From the NCBI GenBank assembly GCA_021300355.1, contig JAJTEF010000005.1:1-43063 (forward strand): a stretch of DNA of 43,063 bases, in the 5' to 3' direction. The stretch comes from Sphingomonadaceae bacterium. GTDB lineage: Bacteria; Pseudomonadota; Alphaproteobacteria; Sphingomonadales; Sphingomonadaceae. Shown in pieces: positions 1 to 8,532 of the stretch (within the stretch, counting starts at the first letter, position 1; the number at the start of each line of letters is the position of its first letter). Under the pieces are notes generated by a model. That model was not told where the DNA came from. It worked only from the letters and a program-made list of their open reading frames with translations, and made no database searches. Made by a program: the position numbers and the translations under genes.

Positions 1-1171
1 TGCTGTTGGTTTCAATCGCCCGGTTGCTTGTTTCGTCGACTTTGTAATGGCAATGCGCGCCATTGGGACCCGTGGCGGAAATCGTGTCAAACGACAGATC
101 GTGCAGCATGCCGGTATCTTGGCGGAAGGATTTCAACCGCGCCGCAGCCGACAATTCGTCCAGCCCGCCCTTATGGGCCGTTTCGCCCATCCAATGCAGG
201 AAGCGGCTAAGCGCTGCGCCGTCACGCGCTTGCGCCGCACGATGGCCGGCTTGCTCGACATGGTTTTTAACGGCCTTTGGCAAAATTGTCGGGTCGCGCG
301 CTTCGACGAGCGTTGCCCCGCCATCCTTCAGTGCCCCGAATATCGCCGCGACGGCACGATCCGGATCCACGGCGATGCGTTTGCCGTTCATGGCTTTCAA
401 TGCAGGGACAAACTCCTCCGGGGTGCGCAAGCGCACGGCATTGCCCAAATGCGCGCGGACGTCATCGCCGACCTTTTCCGGGGCAACAAACAGGTCTGCC
501 GTGCCATCGGCATGGGCGAGCACAAAGCTGAGCGCCACGGGCGTATTTGCCACATCGGAGCCACGGACATTCAGGAGCCATGCCACCGAATCGAGTGCAG
601 AAATCACCGTGCTGTCCAAACCATTCGCCGTCAGCCATTCGGCAACTGCTGCGCGTTTCTCGGCGCTGCTTTGTCCGGCAAAACGGTCGTCATGGACCAT
701 GAGCTTGGCGTCGCTTTTGCCGGGCTGGTCCGCCCATACGGCATCAATCGGGTTGCTTTTGACCGCGACCAATTCTGCGCCTTTGGCTTTTAACGCCACG
801 GTCGCGCTTTCGACCCAACCCTTGGTATGCACCCATGCGTCATAACCGATGCGCGCGCCTGCGGGGGTATGTTCCTTCAACCAATCAGAAATGCTCGTCT
901 GCGGCACGCCAACATATTGCCAGTTGTTGCCGTCCACCTGCTCGCGCACCTGAAGCGTGTAGCGTCCGTCGGTGAAGATAGCCGCCTCTTCCGACAGAAC
1001 CACGGCAGAGCCTGCAGACCCGCCAAAGCCAGTCAGCCAGCCAAGACGTTGCGCATAGTCCCCGACATATTCGGACATATGTTCATCGCAAATCGGAACG
1101 ACGAATCCGTCGAGGTGATCTTTTTTCAGTTGGACGCGCAAGGCATTAAGGCGGGCTTCGTAGGTGGACAT
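1..1171 (-). CDS. Aminopeptidase P family protein (Xaa-Pro aminopeptidase), 3' end missing
   Basis: Reading leftward from the ATG at 1171, the frame stays open for 390 codons to the window edge, so the C-terminal third is outside. The protein starts MSTYEARLNALR and shows the two creatinase-like N-terminal domains of the long (about 600 residue) aminopeptidase P type: a FTDGRYTLQVREQ segment near residue 70, LDSVAWLLNVRGSDV near residue 200, and the beginning of the pita-bread catalytic domain (SFDTISATGPNGAHCHY) near residue 370. Enzymes of this M24 family remove the N-terminal residue from peptides whose second residue is proline, usually with two metal ions. The metal ligands (Asp, Asp, His, Glu, Glu) lie beyond the edge and cannot be checked. 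No signal peptide is visible, so a cytosolic location is likely. It is divergent from the oligopeptidase B gene, with a 54-bp gap; the two could share control of peptide breakdown. Family assignment is confident; exact specificity is inferred. Confidence 0.93.
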   Translation of the reverse strand, partial: MSTYEARLNALRVQLKKDHLDGFVVPICDEHMSEYVGDYAQRLGWLTGFGGSAGSAVVLSEEAAIFTDGRYTLQVREQVDGNNWQYVGVPQTSISDWLKEHTPAGARIGYDAWVHTKGWVESATVALKAKGAELVAVKSNPIDAVWADQPGKSDAKLMVHDDRFAGQSSAEKRAAVAEWLTANGLDSTVISALDSVAWLLNVRGSDVANTPVALSFVLAHADGTADLFVAPEKVGDDVRAHLGNAVRLRTPEEFVPALKAMNGKRIAVDPDRAVAAIFGALKDGGATLVEARDPTILPKAVKNHVEQAGHRAAQARDGAALSRFLHWMGETAHKGGLDELSAAARLKSFRQDTGMLHDLSFDTISATGPNGAHCHYKVDETSNRAIETNS

Positions 1172-1186
1172 CTTGGACTTCCGTTC

Positions 1187-1207
1187 ATATGGTTGTGCAG
1201 ACCATAT
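1187..1207. promoter_or_regulatory. Inverted repeat in the divergent pepP/ptrB spacer, candidate operator
   Basis: ATATGGT (1187-1193) and ACCATAT (1201-1207) are perfect 7-nt arms separated by 7 nt. They sit in the middle of the only 54 bp between two divergent peptidase genes, where both promoters must overlap or extend into the genes. This is what an operator for a dimeric regulator would look like, but no regulator gene is nearby and 7-nt arms can arise by chance. Confidence 0.3.
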
Positions 1208-1225
1208 AAGCGAGGAAGTCTTCTC

Positions 1226-3382
1226 ATGAAAGCACTGCTCCCACTCATTGCTGCGATTGGTGCGATATCCGCGCCTGCATTTGCCCAGAAAGACATTATG
1301 ACTGAAAAAACCGCCGGTGAAATCAAGCCCCCAGTTGCTGAAAAGCGCACGCACAGTGCCATGTGGCACGGGGTTATAATTACCGATAATTATCACTGGC
1401 TACGCGATTCGGGTTATCCGACGATCGACAACACAGAGATACTCGCGCATCTGAATGCCGAGAACGCTTATTTCGAAGCGCAGATGGCGCCGCAAGCGCA
1501 GCTGACCGAAACCATTTTTCAGGAAATGAAAGGCCGCGTCAAAGAAGACGATAGCTCGGTCCCGCAAAAGGATGGCGACTATATCTATTGGTCAAAATTC
1601 GAAGAAGGCGCGCAATATCGCAAGCATTATCGCAAGGCGGTTGCCGGCGGCGCCGATCAGCTCATCCTCGACGAAAATATACTCGCCAAGGGCAAGGCCT
1701 ATTTCCGCCTTGGTGCTGCAGAGATCAGCCCCGACGGCAAAATATTGGCTTATGCTTACGACGATAACGGGTCGGAACGGTTTGACCTGCATTTCCGCAA
1801 TTTGGAAACCGGCGAAAAATTGCGCGACATCATCCCCGGCACATTGTCGGGCATTGTCTGGTCATCGGACAGCAAAGGCGTTGTCTATGGCCTCGCCAAT
1901 GAAAACTGGCGCACCGACAATGCGTGGTACCACCGAATCGGCGACGAGCTGACCAAAGCGAAGTTGCTTTATAAAGAACAGGACATCGGCTTTGGTGTCG
2001 GCGTCGGTCTGACCGCCCAAGAGGATTGGATCGTCATTGGTACGGGCGACAATGTCACGAGCGAAGTGCGGCTGGTCCCCGCCAGCGACCCCACTGCAAC
2101 ACCGATCATGGTGTCCCCACGCAAGACGGGACGCCAATATAGCGTCGATGTCCGCGATGGTATGCTGTATGTTTTGACCAACGATGATCATGTGAACTTC
2201 CGCGTCGCGACCGCCAGCATGAAGGCACCGGGCGATTGGAAAACGCTGATTGCCGGGTCTGACCGCCATTATTTAACGGGGCTGTCGCTGTTCAAAAATT
2301 TCTATGTGACCGAAGGCCGCATCGATGGCCTCGATCAAGTTGAAATCCGCGATTATGCAGATGCCAACAAGGTGCAGCCAATCAAATTTCCCGAAGCCAG
2401 CTATGATGCGGGCCTTGGCGATAACCCTGAATATGATGTGACGAAGCTTCGGCTGGGTTATGAATCGATGGTCACGCCCGACACGGTGTTTGATTATAAT
2501 CTGGCCGATGGCCGCTTGGAAACATTGAAGGTTCAGGAAATCCCCAGCGGATATGATCCTGCGCAATATGTTACCGAACGCGTGATGATCACGGCGCGCG
2601 ATGGTGCCAAGGTGCCGGTGTCCATCCTGACCAAAAAGGGTTTCAAAAAAGACGGCAGCCAGCCGCTGCATCTATATGCTTATGGCGCCTATGGTTACGC
2701 GATGCCGCCCGGCTTTAGCGCCAACCGGCTGTCGATGGTCGATCGTGGCTTTGCTTATGCCATCGCGCATATTCGCGGCGGCGACGACCTTGGCTATCAA
2801 TGGTATCTGGATGGTAAGCTGACCAAGCGGACCAACACGTTCAACGACTTTGTCGATGCGGCGAAAGGCCTGATCGATTTGGGCTTTACCGGCAAAGGCA
2901 AAGTGACCGCAAGCGGCGGTTCGGCTGGCGGTGAATTGATGGGCGCAGTGGTCAATCAGGCACCTGAATTGTTTGGCGCGGTTGTCAGCCATGTGGCCTT
3001 TGTCGATGTGCTCAACACGATGCTCGACAAGGATCTGCCCCTGACGCCGGGCGAATGGCCCGAATGGGGCAACCCAATCACCGACAAGGCCGCATTCGAC
3101 TATATCCGCAGCTACAGCCCGTATGACAATGTCGCGGCAAAGGCTTACCCGCCAATGCTGTGGACCGCTGGATTGAATGACCCGCGCGTGACCTATTGGG
3201 AACCTGCAAAGATGGTCGCCAAGCTGCGCGATATGAAGACAGATGACAATGTGTTGCTGCTCAAAACCAACATGGGCGCTGGCCATGGCGGCAAGTCTGG
3301 ACGGTTTGAGCGGTTGCGCGAAAATGCTGAAGAGGCTGCGTTCATCATTTGGCAAATGGGGATGGCATCATCACAAAAGTGA
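1226..3382 (+). CDS. ptrB: Oligopeptidase B-type S9 serine peptidase with signal peptide
   Basis: 718 residues from the ATG at 1226, which follows a GAGGAAG ribosome site and opens a typical signal peptide (MKALLPLIAAIGAISAPAFA, cleavage after AFA). The frame is open further upstream to 827, but that part lies antisense to the divergent peptidase and is rejected. The N-terminal half is the seven-bladed propeller that limits access to the active site. The C-terminal alpha/beta-hydrolase domain has IRGGDDLGYQWY, the nucleophile elbow GGSAGG with Ser566, Asp652 in LNDPRVTYWEP and His687 in GAGHGGKSGR. These are the signatures of oligopeptidase B (protease II), which cuts short peptides after Arg/Lys, rather than of prolyl endopeptidase. 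Most characterised OpB enzymes are cytosolic; the leader predicts a periplasmic form here. Its stop overlaps the start of the thioesterase gene, so the two are probably cotranscribed. Confidence 0.93.
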   Translation: MKALLPLIAAIGAISAPAFAQKDIMTEKTAGEIKPPVAEKRTHSAMWHGVIITDNYHWLRDSGYPTIDNTEILAHLNAENAYFEAQMAPQAQLTETIFQEMKGRVKEDDSSVPQKDGDYIYWSKFEEGAQYRKHYRKAVAGGADQLILDENILAKGKAYFRLGAAEISPDGKILAYAYDDNGSERFDLHFRNLETGEKLRDIIPGTLSGIVWSSDSKGVVYGLANENWRTDNAWYHRIGDELTKAKLLYKEQDIGFGVGVGLTAQEDWIVIGTGDNVTSEVRLVPASDPTATPIMVSPRKTGRQYSVDVRDGMLYVLTNDDHVNFRVATASMKAPGDWKTLIAGSDRHYLTGLSLFKNFYVTEGRIDGLDQVEIRDYADANKVQPIKFPEASYDAGLGDNPEYDVTKLRLGYESMVTPDTVFDYNLADGRLETLKVQEIPSGYDPAQYVTERVMITARDGAKVPVSILTKKGFKKDGSQPLHLYAYGAYGYAMPPGFSANRLSMVDRGFAYAIAHIRGGDDLGYQWYLDGKLTKRTNTFNDFVDAAKGLIDLGFTGKGKVTASGGSAGGELMGAVVNQAPELFGAVVSHVAFVDVLNTMLDKDLPLTPGEWPEWGNPITDKAAFDYIRSYSPYDNVAAKAYPPMLWTAGLNDPRVTYWEPAKMVAKLRDMKTDDNVLLLKTNMGAGHGGKSGRFERLRENAEEAAFIIWQMGMASSQK

Positions 3383-3780
3383 CCCCATTCACGCGCATAT
3401 TTACCGCGCAACCAGATGACATTGACGAGCTTGGCCATGTCAACAACGCCGTCTGGGTGCGGTGGATTCAGGACATGGCGACATCGCATTGGCAGGCAGT
3501 TGCCGCGCCTGAACATATCGCCGCCTATTTCTGGGTCGTGACCCGGCACGAGATTGATTATCGCGGCAATGTCGGCCCCGGCGAGAGCGTGACCGCCAAT
3601 ACTTGGATCGAAAGCGAACCAAAGGGTGCGCAATTCGACCGGCGGGTCGATTTTGTCGATGCCGCGGGCAAGGTCATTGTGCGGGCCAATACGACTTGGG
3701 CGATGATTGATAAAGCGACCGGGCGATTGGTACGCGTGCGGCCCGAGGTGTCAGCGCCGTTTATGGGTGTTGATCATTAG
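3379..3780 (+). CDS. Acyl-CoA thioesterase, hotdog fold (4-hydroxybenzoyl-CoA thioesterase-like)
   Basis: The product is about 133 residues, the size of one hotdog domain. The segment DIDELGHVNNAVWVRWIQD carries the DxxxHVNN motif of the 4HBT/YbgC group, in which the Asp and neighbouring polar residues hydrolyse an acyl-CoA thioester. HEIDYRGNVGPGESV and VIVRANTTWAMID match the central helix-exit and last strands. I chose the GTG at 3379, which overlaps the TGA of the oligopeptidase B gene as GTGA (translational coupling). A TTG at 3349 in the same frame would add ten residues and cannot be ruled out. The substrate is unknown. Coupling to a peptidase gives no clear pathway, so a housekeeping role in clearing acyl-CoA is only a guess. 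Confidence 0.88.
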   Translation: MTPFTRIFTAQPDDIDELGHVNNAVWVRWIQDMATSHWQAVAAPEHIAAYFWVVTRHEIDYRGNVGPGESVTANTWIESEPKGAQFDRRVDFVDAAGKVIVRANTTWAMIDKATGRLVRVRPEVSAPFMGVDH

Positions 3781-3786
3781 GGTCAG

Positions 3787-3815
3787 GACCTAGGTCGCCC
3801 TGGGCATGATATGCC
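3787..3815. terminator. Small dyads between convergent genes, weak terminator candidate
   Basis: The gap between the thioesterase stop and the convergent SdhAF4-like gene holds a perfect 10-nt palindrome GACCTAGGTC (3787-3796) and a short hairpin GGCAT-GAT-ATGCC (3803-3815). Neither has a T-run, so intrinsic termination is only possible, not shown. Confidence 0.2.
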
Positions 3816-3841
3816 GGAATATCGATGGAACGATAGGCGCG

Positions 3842-4006
3842 TTAAAAATCGACCGCCACGCCCTTCAATTCCCAATCACCATAGCGCACGGGGTCCAGTC
3901 GTTCCGCATCTGGCTCGGGTTCGCGATCAACCGCTTTCGGTGCCGGCACGGGCGGGCTTTTCGACAAATAATCGGGTGCTTTGACATGTGAAGGGCGCGT
4001 GCCCAT
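3842..4006 (-). CDS. DUF1674 / succinate dehydrogenase assembly factor 4 family protein
   Basis: A 54-residue protein that is easy to miss. The ATG at 4006 is preceded by AAGGAG at normal spacing. The N-terminal half is rich in Pro, Ala and charge; the C-terminus is DPVRYGDWELKGVAVDF, which fits the conserved DUF1674 ending (P-x-RYGDWE-x-KG-x-x-x-DF) of the SDHAF4 family. In mitochondria SDHAF4 binds the flavinylated SdhA subunit, protects it from oxidative damage and promotes its joining to SdhB. A similar role in bacterial succinate dehydrogenase is inferred. No sdh gene lies in the window, so the factor is unlinked from its expected partner. It is divergent from rsmB, sharing a 135-bp spacer in which I see no tRNA or clear operator. 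The family call rests on the C-terminal motif and the length. Confidence 0.85.
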   Translation of the reverse strand: MGTRPSHVKAPDYLSKSPPVPAPKAVDREPEPDAERLDPVRYGDWELKGVAVDF

Positions 4007-4141
4007 GAAGTTTCTCCTTCGATAGCGCGTGGTTAATCCCTACATCGGTGCAGATGCACCCGTTTGCAAGGTGAAGCTGCGCATGGGCCTGACATCGAAC
4101 CGCTCTTCCCTTGTTTGGCGCAGACGCCTAGTGCGCTTTGC

Positions 4142-5410
4142 ATGACTGAAGAAATTTCCGGACTTCCGACCCGCCGCGCCGCATTGCGGTTACTTGATAC
4201 CGTTATGCGCATGGGCACACCGTTGGAACAAGCGACGGCAAATGCGACCAAAGGGCTGTCGCCGCCGGACCGCGCACTCGCCATCGCCATTGCGCAAGAA
4301 ACGCTGCGCTGGTCGGTGGATCTTGACCAATTGATTGACAGCAAAACCAAACAGCCGCTGCCGGATGATGCCAAGGCACGCATGGTATTGCGGCTGGCGC
4401 TGGCGCAAATATTGCGGCTGGGCACGCCCGCCCATGCCGCGATTGCGACCGCACTGCCGCTGGTTGATGGCGGACCACGGCGGCTGGTGCATGGCGTGTT
4501 GGGGTCGCTCTTGCGCACCGAAGCCACGCTGCCCGATCTGCCGTCGCTGCCAGAGGCAGTGATGATGCGCTGGCATCCGGTATGGGGCGACGCTATGATT
4601 GCAGGCGCACAGGCCGCATTGTCAGAACCGCCCCCGCTTGATCTTGCCTTACGCGATGCGACGGCCACGCAGGCGTGGGCAGAACGGCTGGGCGGCGTCA
4701 GCCTGATGCCCGGGCATGTCCGCTTGCTGCGCGGGACCGCCATTGAAGAATTGGATGGCTATGACGAAGGCGCATGGTGGGTGCAGGATCTCGCTGCCAG
4801 CCTGCCGGCGCGCTTGCTGGGCAACGGGCAGGGCAAAAGGGCCCTCGATTTATGTGCAGCCCCCGGCGGCAAGACCATGCAGCTTTCGGCTGCGGGTTTT
4901 ACCGTGACCGCGCTGGATAACAGTGCCCGGCGCATGGACCGGCTGATGGCCAATCTGGAACGCACACAATTAAATGCTGAGCGGGTGAATGCCGACGTCA
5001 TGGAATGGAAACCGGCGCAGTTGTTTGATGCCATATTGCTGGATGCGCCATGCAGTGCGACGGGCACGATGCGGCGCCATCCCGATGTGCTGCAGCGCAT
5101 TGACCTGAAAGCGATCAACAATCTGGCAGCGATTCAAAGCGCCATGCTGGACCGTGCGGCGCAATGGTTGAAGCCCGGCGGCACCTTGGTCTTCGCGACC
5201 TGTTCACTTGAACCGCATGAGGGCGAGGCGCAGGCAGAGGCATTTCTTGCGCGGCAGCCGGAATATACAACCTTAATGGCGACCGCGGACGAATTGCCAG
5301 CGGGCGTCGTTGCCAATTCACATGGCCATGTCCGCACCATGCCCCCCATGCTTGCCGATCAGGGCGGCCTTGACGGATTTTTCGTGGCGCGGTTCTTGCG
5401 GGCTGGTTAA
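4142..5410 (+). CDS. rsmB: 16S rRNA (cytosine-C5) methyltransferase, RsmB/NOL1/NOP2/Sun family
   Basis: 422 residues from the ATG at 4142 (MTEEISGLPTRRAALRLLD). The frame is open further upstream but the extension has no family character. Residues 1-140 form the helical NusB-like RNA-binding domain typical of RsmB (Fmu). The SAM domain shows LDLCAAPGGKT from residue 235, LDAPCSATGTMRRHPD from residue 300 with Cys304, and ATCSLEPHEGE with Cys354. Of the two cysteines, the one in the TCS motif attacks C6 of the target cytosine and the one in the PCS motif helps release product. E. coli RsmB makes m5C967 in 16S rRNA; the same position is inferred here. The gene is followed by a folded repeat element rather than a simple terminator, then a GNAT gene. 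Confidence 0.93.
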   Translation: MTEEISGLPTRRAALRLLDTVMRMGTPLEQATANATKGLSPPDRALAIAIAQETLRWSVDLDQLIDSKTKQPLPDDAKARMVLRLALAQILRLGTPAHAAIATALPLVDGGPRRLVHGVLGSLLRTEATLPDLPSLPEAVMMRWHPVWGDAMIAGAQAALSEPPPLDLALRDATATQAWAERLGGVSLMPGHVRLLRGTAIEELDGYDEGAWWVQDLAASLPARLLGNGQGKRALDLCAAPGGKTMQLSAAGFTVTALDNSARRMDRLMANLERTQLNAERVNADVMEWKPAQLFDAILLDAPCSATGTMRRHPDVLQRIDLKAINNLAAIQSAMLDRAAQWLKPGGTLVFATCSLEPHEGEAQAEAFLARQPEYTTLMATADELPAGVVANSHGHVRTMPPMLADQGGLDGFFVARFLRAG

Positions 5411-5427
5411 GGTACAAAAAACACCGA

Positions 5428-5535
5428 AGCCCTGAGCCGTCAGCGCGCAAGCGCTGGCGAAAAGTCGAAGGGCGGCTATCGTTTGCAAAGCGCCCTTCGA
5501 CGGACGCACCCGCAAAGCGGATGCTGCTCAGGGCT
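5428..5535. repeat. Nested inverted-repeat (cloverleaf-like) intergenic element
   Basis: Four sets of complementary arms nest in 108 bp. The outer arms AGCCCTGAGC (5428-5437) and GCTCAGGGCT (5526-5535) match perfectly. The inner arms GTCGAAGGGCG (5464-5474) and CGCCCTTCGAC (5491-5501) match perfectly around a 16-nt loop. Between outer and inner arms sit two side hairpins: CAGCGC-GCAA-GCGCTG (5441-5456) and CCGC-AAA-GCGG (5510-5520). The arm words CCCTGAG and GTCGAAGGG resemble short dispersed repeats I associate with sphingomonad genomes, so this is probably a REP/MITE-like element. As RNA it could also cap the 3' end of the rsmB message. Only one copy was noticed in this window. Confidence 0.75.
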
Positions 5536-5559
5536 ACGCTATGATCGGAGGGTAAGACA

Positions 5560-6090
5560 TTGACAGCGCCAACACTCACGACCGAACGGCTCTCTATCGA
5601 ACCCATGACGCGCGCGCATTGGGAAGATTATGCGGCGGCCTGGGCTGACCCACGCATGACGGCGTTTATTGGCGGCGAGCCGCGTAGCCGCAATACAAGC
5701 TGGACAAAAATGCTTCAGGGCATCGGCATGTGGTCGCTGTTCGGATACGGCTATTGGGCCTTTGTCGAGCGCGAGAGCGGACGCTTTGTGGGCAATGGCG
5801 GGCTCGCGCAATTTGAACGCGGCATCAGCGATCTCGAAGGCTTTCCCGAGGCTGGCTGGGCGTTTACGCCCGATGCCTGGGGAAAGGGTTACGCGACCGA
5901 GGCGATGATCGCTATATTTGGCTGGGCAGACGCAACGAACTTGGGCGAAATCCGCTGCATCATCGACCGCGGCAACGCAGCTTCGCATAATGTCGCAGCG
6001 AAGCTGGGCCTCATCAAATTTGCGGAGTCACATGATGTCATCGGTGACCTGTTCGTTTACCGCCGTGAGCCGCGCCAAAGCGTGCGATAA
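5560..6090 (+). CDS. GNAT family N-acetyltransferase (RimJ/RimL-like)
   Basis: 176 residues. The start is the TTG at 5560, preceded by GGAGGG at ideal spacing; the next in-frame ATG (5605) would cut off the first strand, TERLSIEPM. The order of motifs fits Acetyltransf_3: LTTERLSIEPM at the N-terminus, YWAFVERESGRFVGNGGL, EAGWAFTPDAWGKGYATEAM, with the acetyl-CoA pyrophosphate loop of the Q/R-x-x-G-x-G/A kind (here WGKGYA), and INRGN-like IIDRGNAASHNVAAKLG. Such enzymes move an acetyl group from acetyl-CoA to an amino group, often on ribosomal proteins or small molecules. The substrate here is unknown. The gene sits between the repeat element and rpe and may have its own promoter. Confidence 0.88.
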   Translation: MTAPTLTTERLSIEPMTRAHWEDYAAAWADPRMTAFIGGEPRSRNTSWTKMLQGIGMWSLFGYGYWAFVERESGRFVGNGGLAQFERGISDLEGFPEAGWAFTPDAWGKGYATEAMIAIFGWADATNLGEIRCIIDRGNAASHNVAAKLGLIKFAESHDVIGDLFVYRREPRQSVR

Positions 6091-6150
6091 GCTGTGTATA
6101 ACGCCGTCCGCTCGCTTGCCCATGCGCGGTCCAGCGTCTAAACGCAAAAT

Positions 6151-6813
6151 ATGACCAGCCCTGTCCGCATTGCACCATCGATTTTGTCCGCTGACTTTGC
6201 CCGATTGGGAGAAGAAGTGCGGGCCATTGATGCCGCCGGATGTGACTGGATCCATGTCGATGTCATGGACGGGCATTTTGTCCCCAACATCACCATTGGC
6301 CCTGCTGTCGTAAAGGCGCTTCGCCCACACAGCGCAAAGCCGTTTGATGTGCATTTGATGATTTCGCCGGTCGACCAATATGTGCAGGATTTTGCAGAGG
6401 CCGGCGCGGATATTATTTCATTCCATCCCGAAGCCGGGCCGCACCCCCATCGCACCGTGCAGTTGATCAAGTCGCTGGGTAAAATGGCGGGTATCGTGCT
6501 CAACCCGCACACGCCGGCCAAAATGCTGGATTATCTTATCGACGACATCGACCTTGTGCTGGTGATGAGCGTCAACCCCGGTTTTGGTGGCCAGAGCTTC
6601 ATTTCAAGCCAGCTGCGCAAAATTGAAGCCATTCGCAAGATGATCGACAAAACAGGCCGCGATATCCGGTTGGAAGTTGACGGCGGCATCACAACGCAAA
6701 CGGCGCCACTGGCGATTTCGGCAGGGGCGGACACTTTGGTTGCTGGAACCGCGACCTTCAAGGGTGGCGCGGGCCAATATGCGGCCAATATTTTGGCGCT
6801 GAGGGGTGAATGA
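6151..6813 (+). CDS. rpe: Ribulose-phosphate 3-epimerase
   Basis: 220 residues, normal length for Rpe, a (beta/alpha)8 enzyme that interconverts ribulose 5-phosphate and xylulose 5-phosphate in the pentose phosphate pathway. Motifs in order: [33 protein letters not shown] with the metal-binding His and catalytic Asp, FDVHLMI, a conserved methionine pair in [16 protein letters not shown], and the phosphate-binding LEVDGGI and [11 protein letters not shown]. The ATG at 6151 lacks an obvious Shine-Dalgarno sequence (it is preceded by AAACGCAAAAT). The TGA overlaps the next ATG as ATGA, so rpe is translationally coupled to the heparinase-like gene. Confidence 0.96.
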   Translation: MTSPVRIAPSILSADFARLGEEVRAIDAAGCDWIHVDVMDGHFVPNITIGPAVVKALRPHSAKPFDVHLMISPVDQYVQDFAEAGADIISFHPEAGPHPHRTVQLIKSLGKMAGIVLNPHTPAKMLDYLIDDIDLVLVMSVNPGFGGQSFISSQLRKIEAIRKMIDKTGRDIRLEVDGGITTQTAPLAISAGADTLVAGTATFKGGAGQYAANILALRGE

Positions 6814-8528
6814 CTGACGGCGATGAAGACGACAATGGGCAACGGCAAACGGCGTTGATCGTCAGGCCCCAAGGCGCGGGCCAAAATCTTCTCGAGCGGC
6901 TTTCTCTCGAATTTTACAAGTTAACATGGCGCACGCCGCTGCATAGCGGCAGGCTCACGGGCAAGGTTCCCATGCGCTTGCTTACGGTGCCGAACGATCC
7001 CCTAAAAGGCGATGCCGGGCGCGGGCAGGCGCTGCGCATGGGCAAATTCCATTATCAGGGTTTTGAACAGGCGTTCGACGGGTTGGATTATGACAAGCTC
7101 GCGCTTCAGCCGTCGCTGACCGACTATATTCACCGATTTGATTGGCTGCGTGATTTGTCCGCGGCGACCAATCGCGGCGAAGGTGCGCCGGTCGCAGCGC
7201 AAATTGCCGATGCATGGTTGCTGGCCAATGGCATGAAGACGCGCGAGCCGGCATGGCGCGTTGACAATTGTGCGTGGCGCTTGATGAACATGGCAGCGGG
7301 ATCGCCGTTTCTGCTTAGCAGTGCGGACCCCATTTACCGTGCGCGCGTCATCAATCATTTCGCCCGGGTTGCGCGCCATCTCGATCAAACAGCCCCGCGT
7401 GCACAAAGCCATTTCGGCAAGACGGTGGGCTGGGCAGGCGTCGTCGCGGCATCGCTTTTGTTGCCAGAGGGCAAGGTGCGCCGCGCCGTTGGCGAGAACG
7501 GTTTGGCTGAATCACTGCGGGCGACCATTTTCCCCGACGGCGGCGTGGTGTCGCGTTCGCCTGTTCAGCTTATGGAATTGATCGGCCTGCTCAGCCTGCT
7601 CAAGCAATGCTATGCGGCGCGCAGCGAGATGGTGCCTGTCTTCCTGCTCGAAGCGCTCGGACGGGCCGTGCCCGCGTTGCTTGGCCTTACCCATGCCGAT
7701 GGCGGTCTTGGCGCGTGGCAAGGGTCAGCGCATATGGGTGCCGAGCATATCGATGCGCTGGTGGCCGCCAGCGAAGTGCGCGCGCGACCACATCGCCAAG
7801 CGCTCGATTGGGGTTATCAGCGCGTTTCTGCGGGCAAGTCCGTGCTGCTGCTCGATGCAGGTCCCCCGCCGCTGGCGCGTCAGTCCGCGTCAGGCTGTGC
7901 CTCAACGCTTGCGTTTGAATTGTCGCACGGTGGGCAGCGCGTGATTGTAAACTGCGGTGGCGCGGCGCTTGTCGGTGCAACGATACCGGCTGCGTTGGCA
8001 CGCGGGCTTCGGACCACGGCGGCGCATTCGACATTATGCGTGAATGACACCAACTCGACGGCCATCCTGCCCAGCGGTCAGCTCGGCAAAGGTGTTGTCG
8101 AAGTGGGGCTTGAGCGCCGCGATATTGATCAGGCGACGCGTATTGAGGCAAGCCATGACGGTTACGTCCGAACCTTTGGTTATAGCCACTCGCGATTGTT
8201 GATCCTGCGTTCCGATGGCATGGATCTGCGCGGAGAAGACACTTTGGTCCCTCAGGGCAAGCCAAAAGAAGGCGTGCCGGTGCATATCCGTTTCCACCTT
8301 GGACCAGAAATCGAAATCGTCGCTTCCGACAGTCCACAAGCGGTGTTTTTGCGGATGGCCAACGGCAGCAATTGGGCATTTATGGCATCTGACGGTCAAT
8401 TATCTGTGGATGACAGTCTTTGGGTTGACCAAAATGGTCGTCCCCACTCCACCCGCCAACTTGTGATTGCCACGGACACTGGTACAGGCGGCCTCACCAT
8501 CGGCTGGCAGCTCCGCCATTTAGGATAA
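6810..8528 (+). CDS. Heparinase II/III family protein
   Basis: 572 residues, with no obvious signal peptide. The N-terminal 300 residues are helical and read like the alpha/alpha toroid of the family ([89 protein letters not shown]). From about residue 345 the beta-sandwich domain follows ([41 protein letters not shown]). Characterised members are polysaccharide lyases for heparin, alginate or similar uronates. This paralogue type, lying between rpe and purH without sugar genes, has no known substrate that I can name. It overlaps rpe by 4 nt and ends 4 nt before purH, whose Shine-Dalgarno sequence lies over its stop, so the three form one operon. A role in the cell's own surface glycan is speculation. 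Confidence 0.85.
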   Translation: MTDGDEDDNGQRQTALIVRPQGAGQNLLERLSLEFYKLTWRTPLHSGRLTGKVPMRLLTVPNDPLKGDAGRGQALRMGKFHYQGFEQAFDGLDYDKLALQPSLTDYIHRFDWLRDLSAATNRGEGAPVAAQIADAWLLANGMKTREPAWRVDNCAWRLMNMAAGSPFLLSSADPIYRARVINHFARVARHLDQTAPRAQSHFGKTVGWAGVVAASLLLPEGKVRRAVGENGLAESLRATIFPDGGVVSRSPVQLMELIGLLSLLKQCYAARSEMVPVFLLEALGRAVPALLGLTHADGGLGAWQGSAHMGAEHIDALVAASEVRARPHRQALDWGYQRVSAGKSVLLLDAGPPPLARQSASGCASTLAFELSHGGQRVIVNCGGAALVGATIPAALARGLRTTAAHSTLCVNDTNSTAILPSGQLGKGVVEVGLERRDIDQATRIEASHDGYVRTFGYSHSRLLILRSDGMDLRGEDTLVPQGKPKEGVPVHIRFHLGPEIEIVASDSPQAVFLRMANGSNWAFMASDGQLSVDDSLWVDQNGRPHSTRQLVIATDTGTGGLTIGWQLRHLG

Positions 8529-8532
8529 ATTT

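Noticed and set aside
827-1225. Upstream extension of the oligopeptidase B frame by 133 codons
   Set aside because: It lies antisense to the well-supported aminopeptidase P gene, and the ATG at 1226 has both a ribosome site and a signal peptide.
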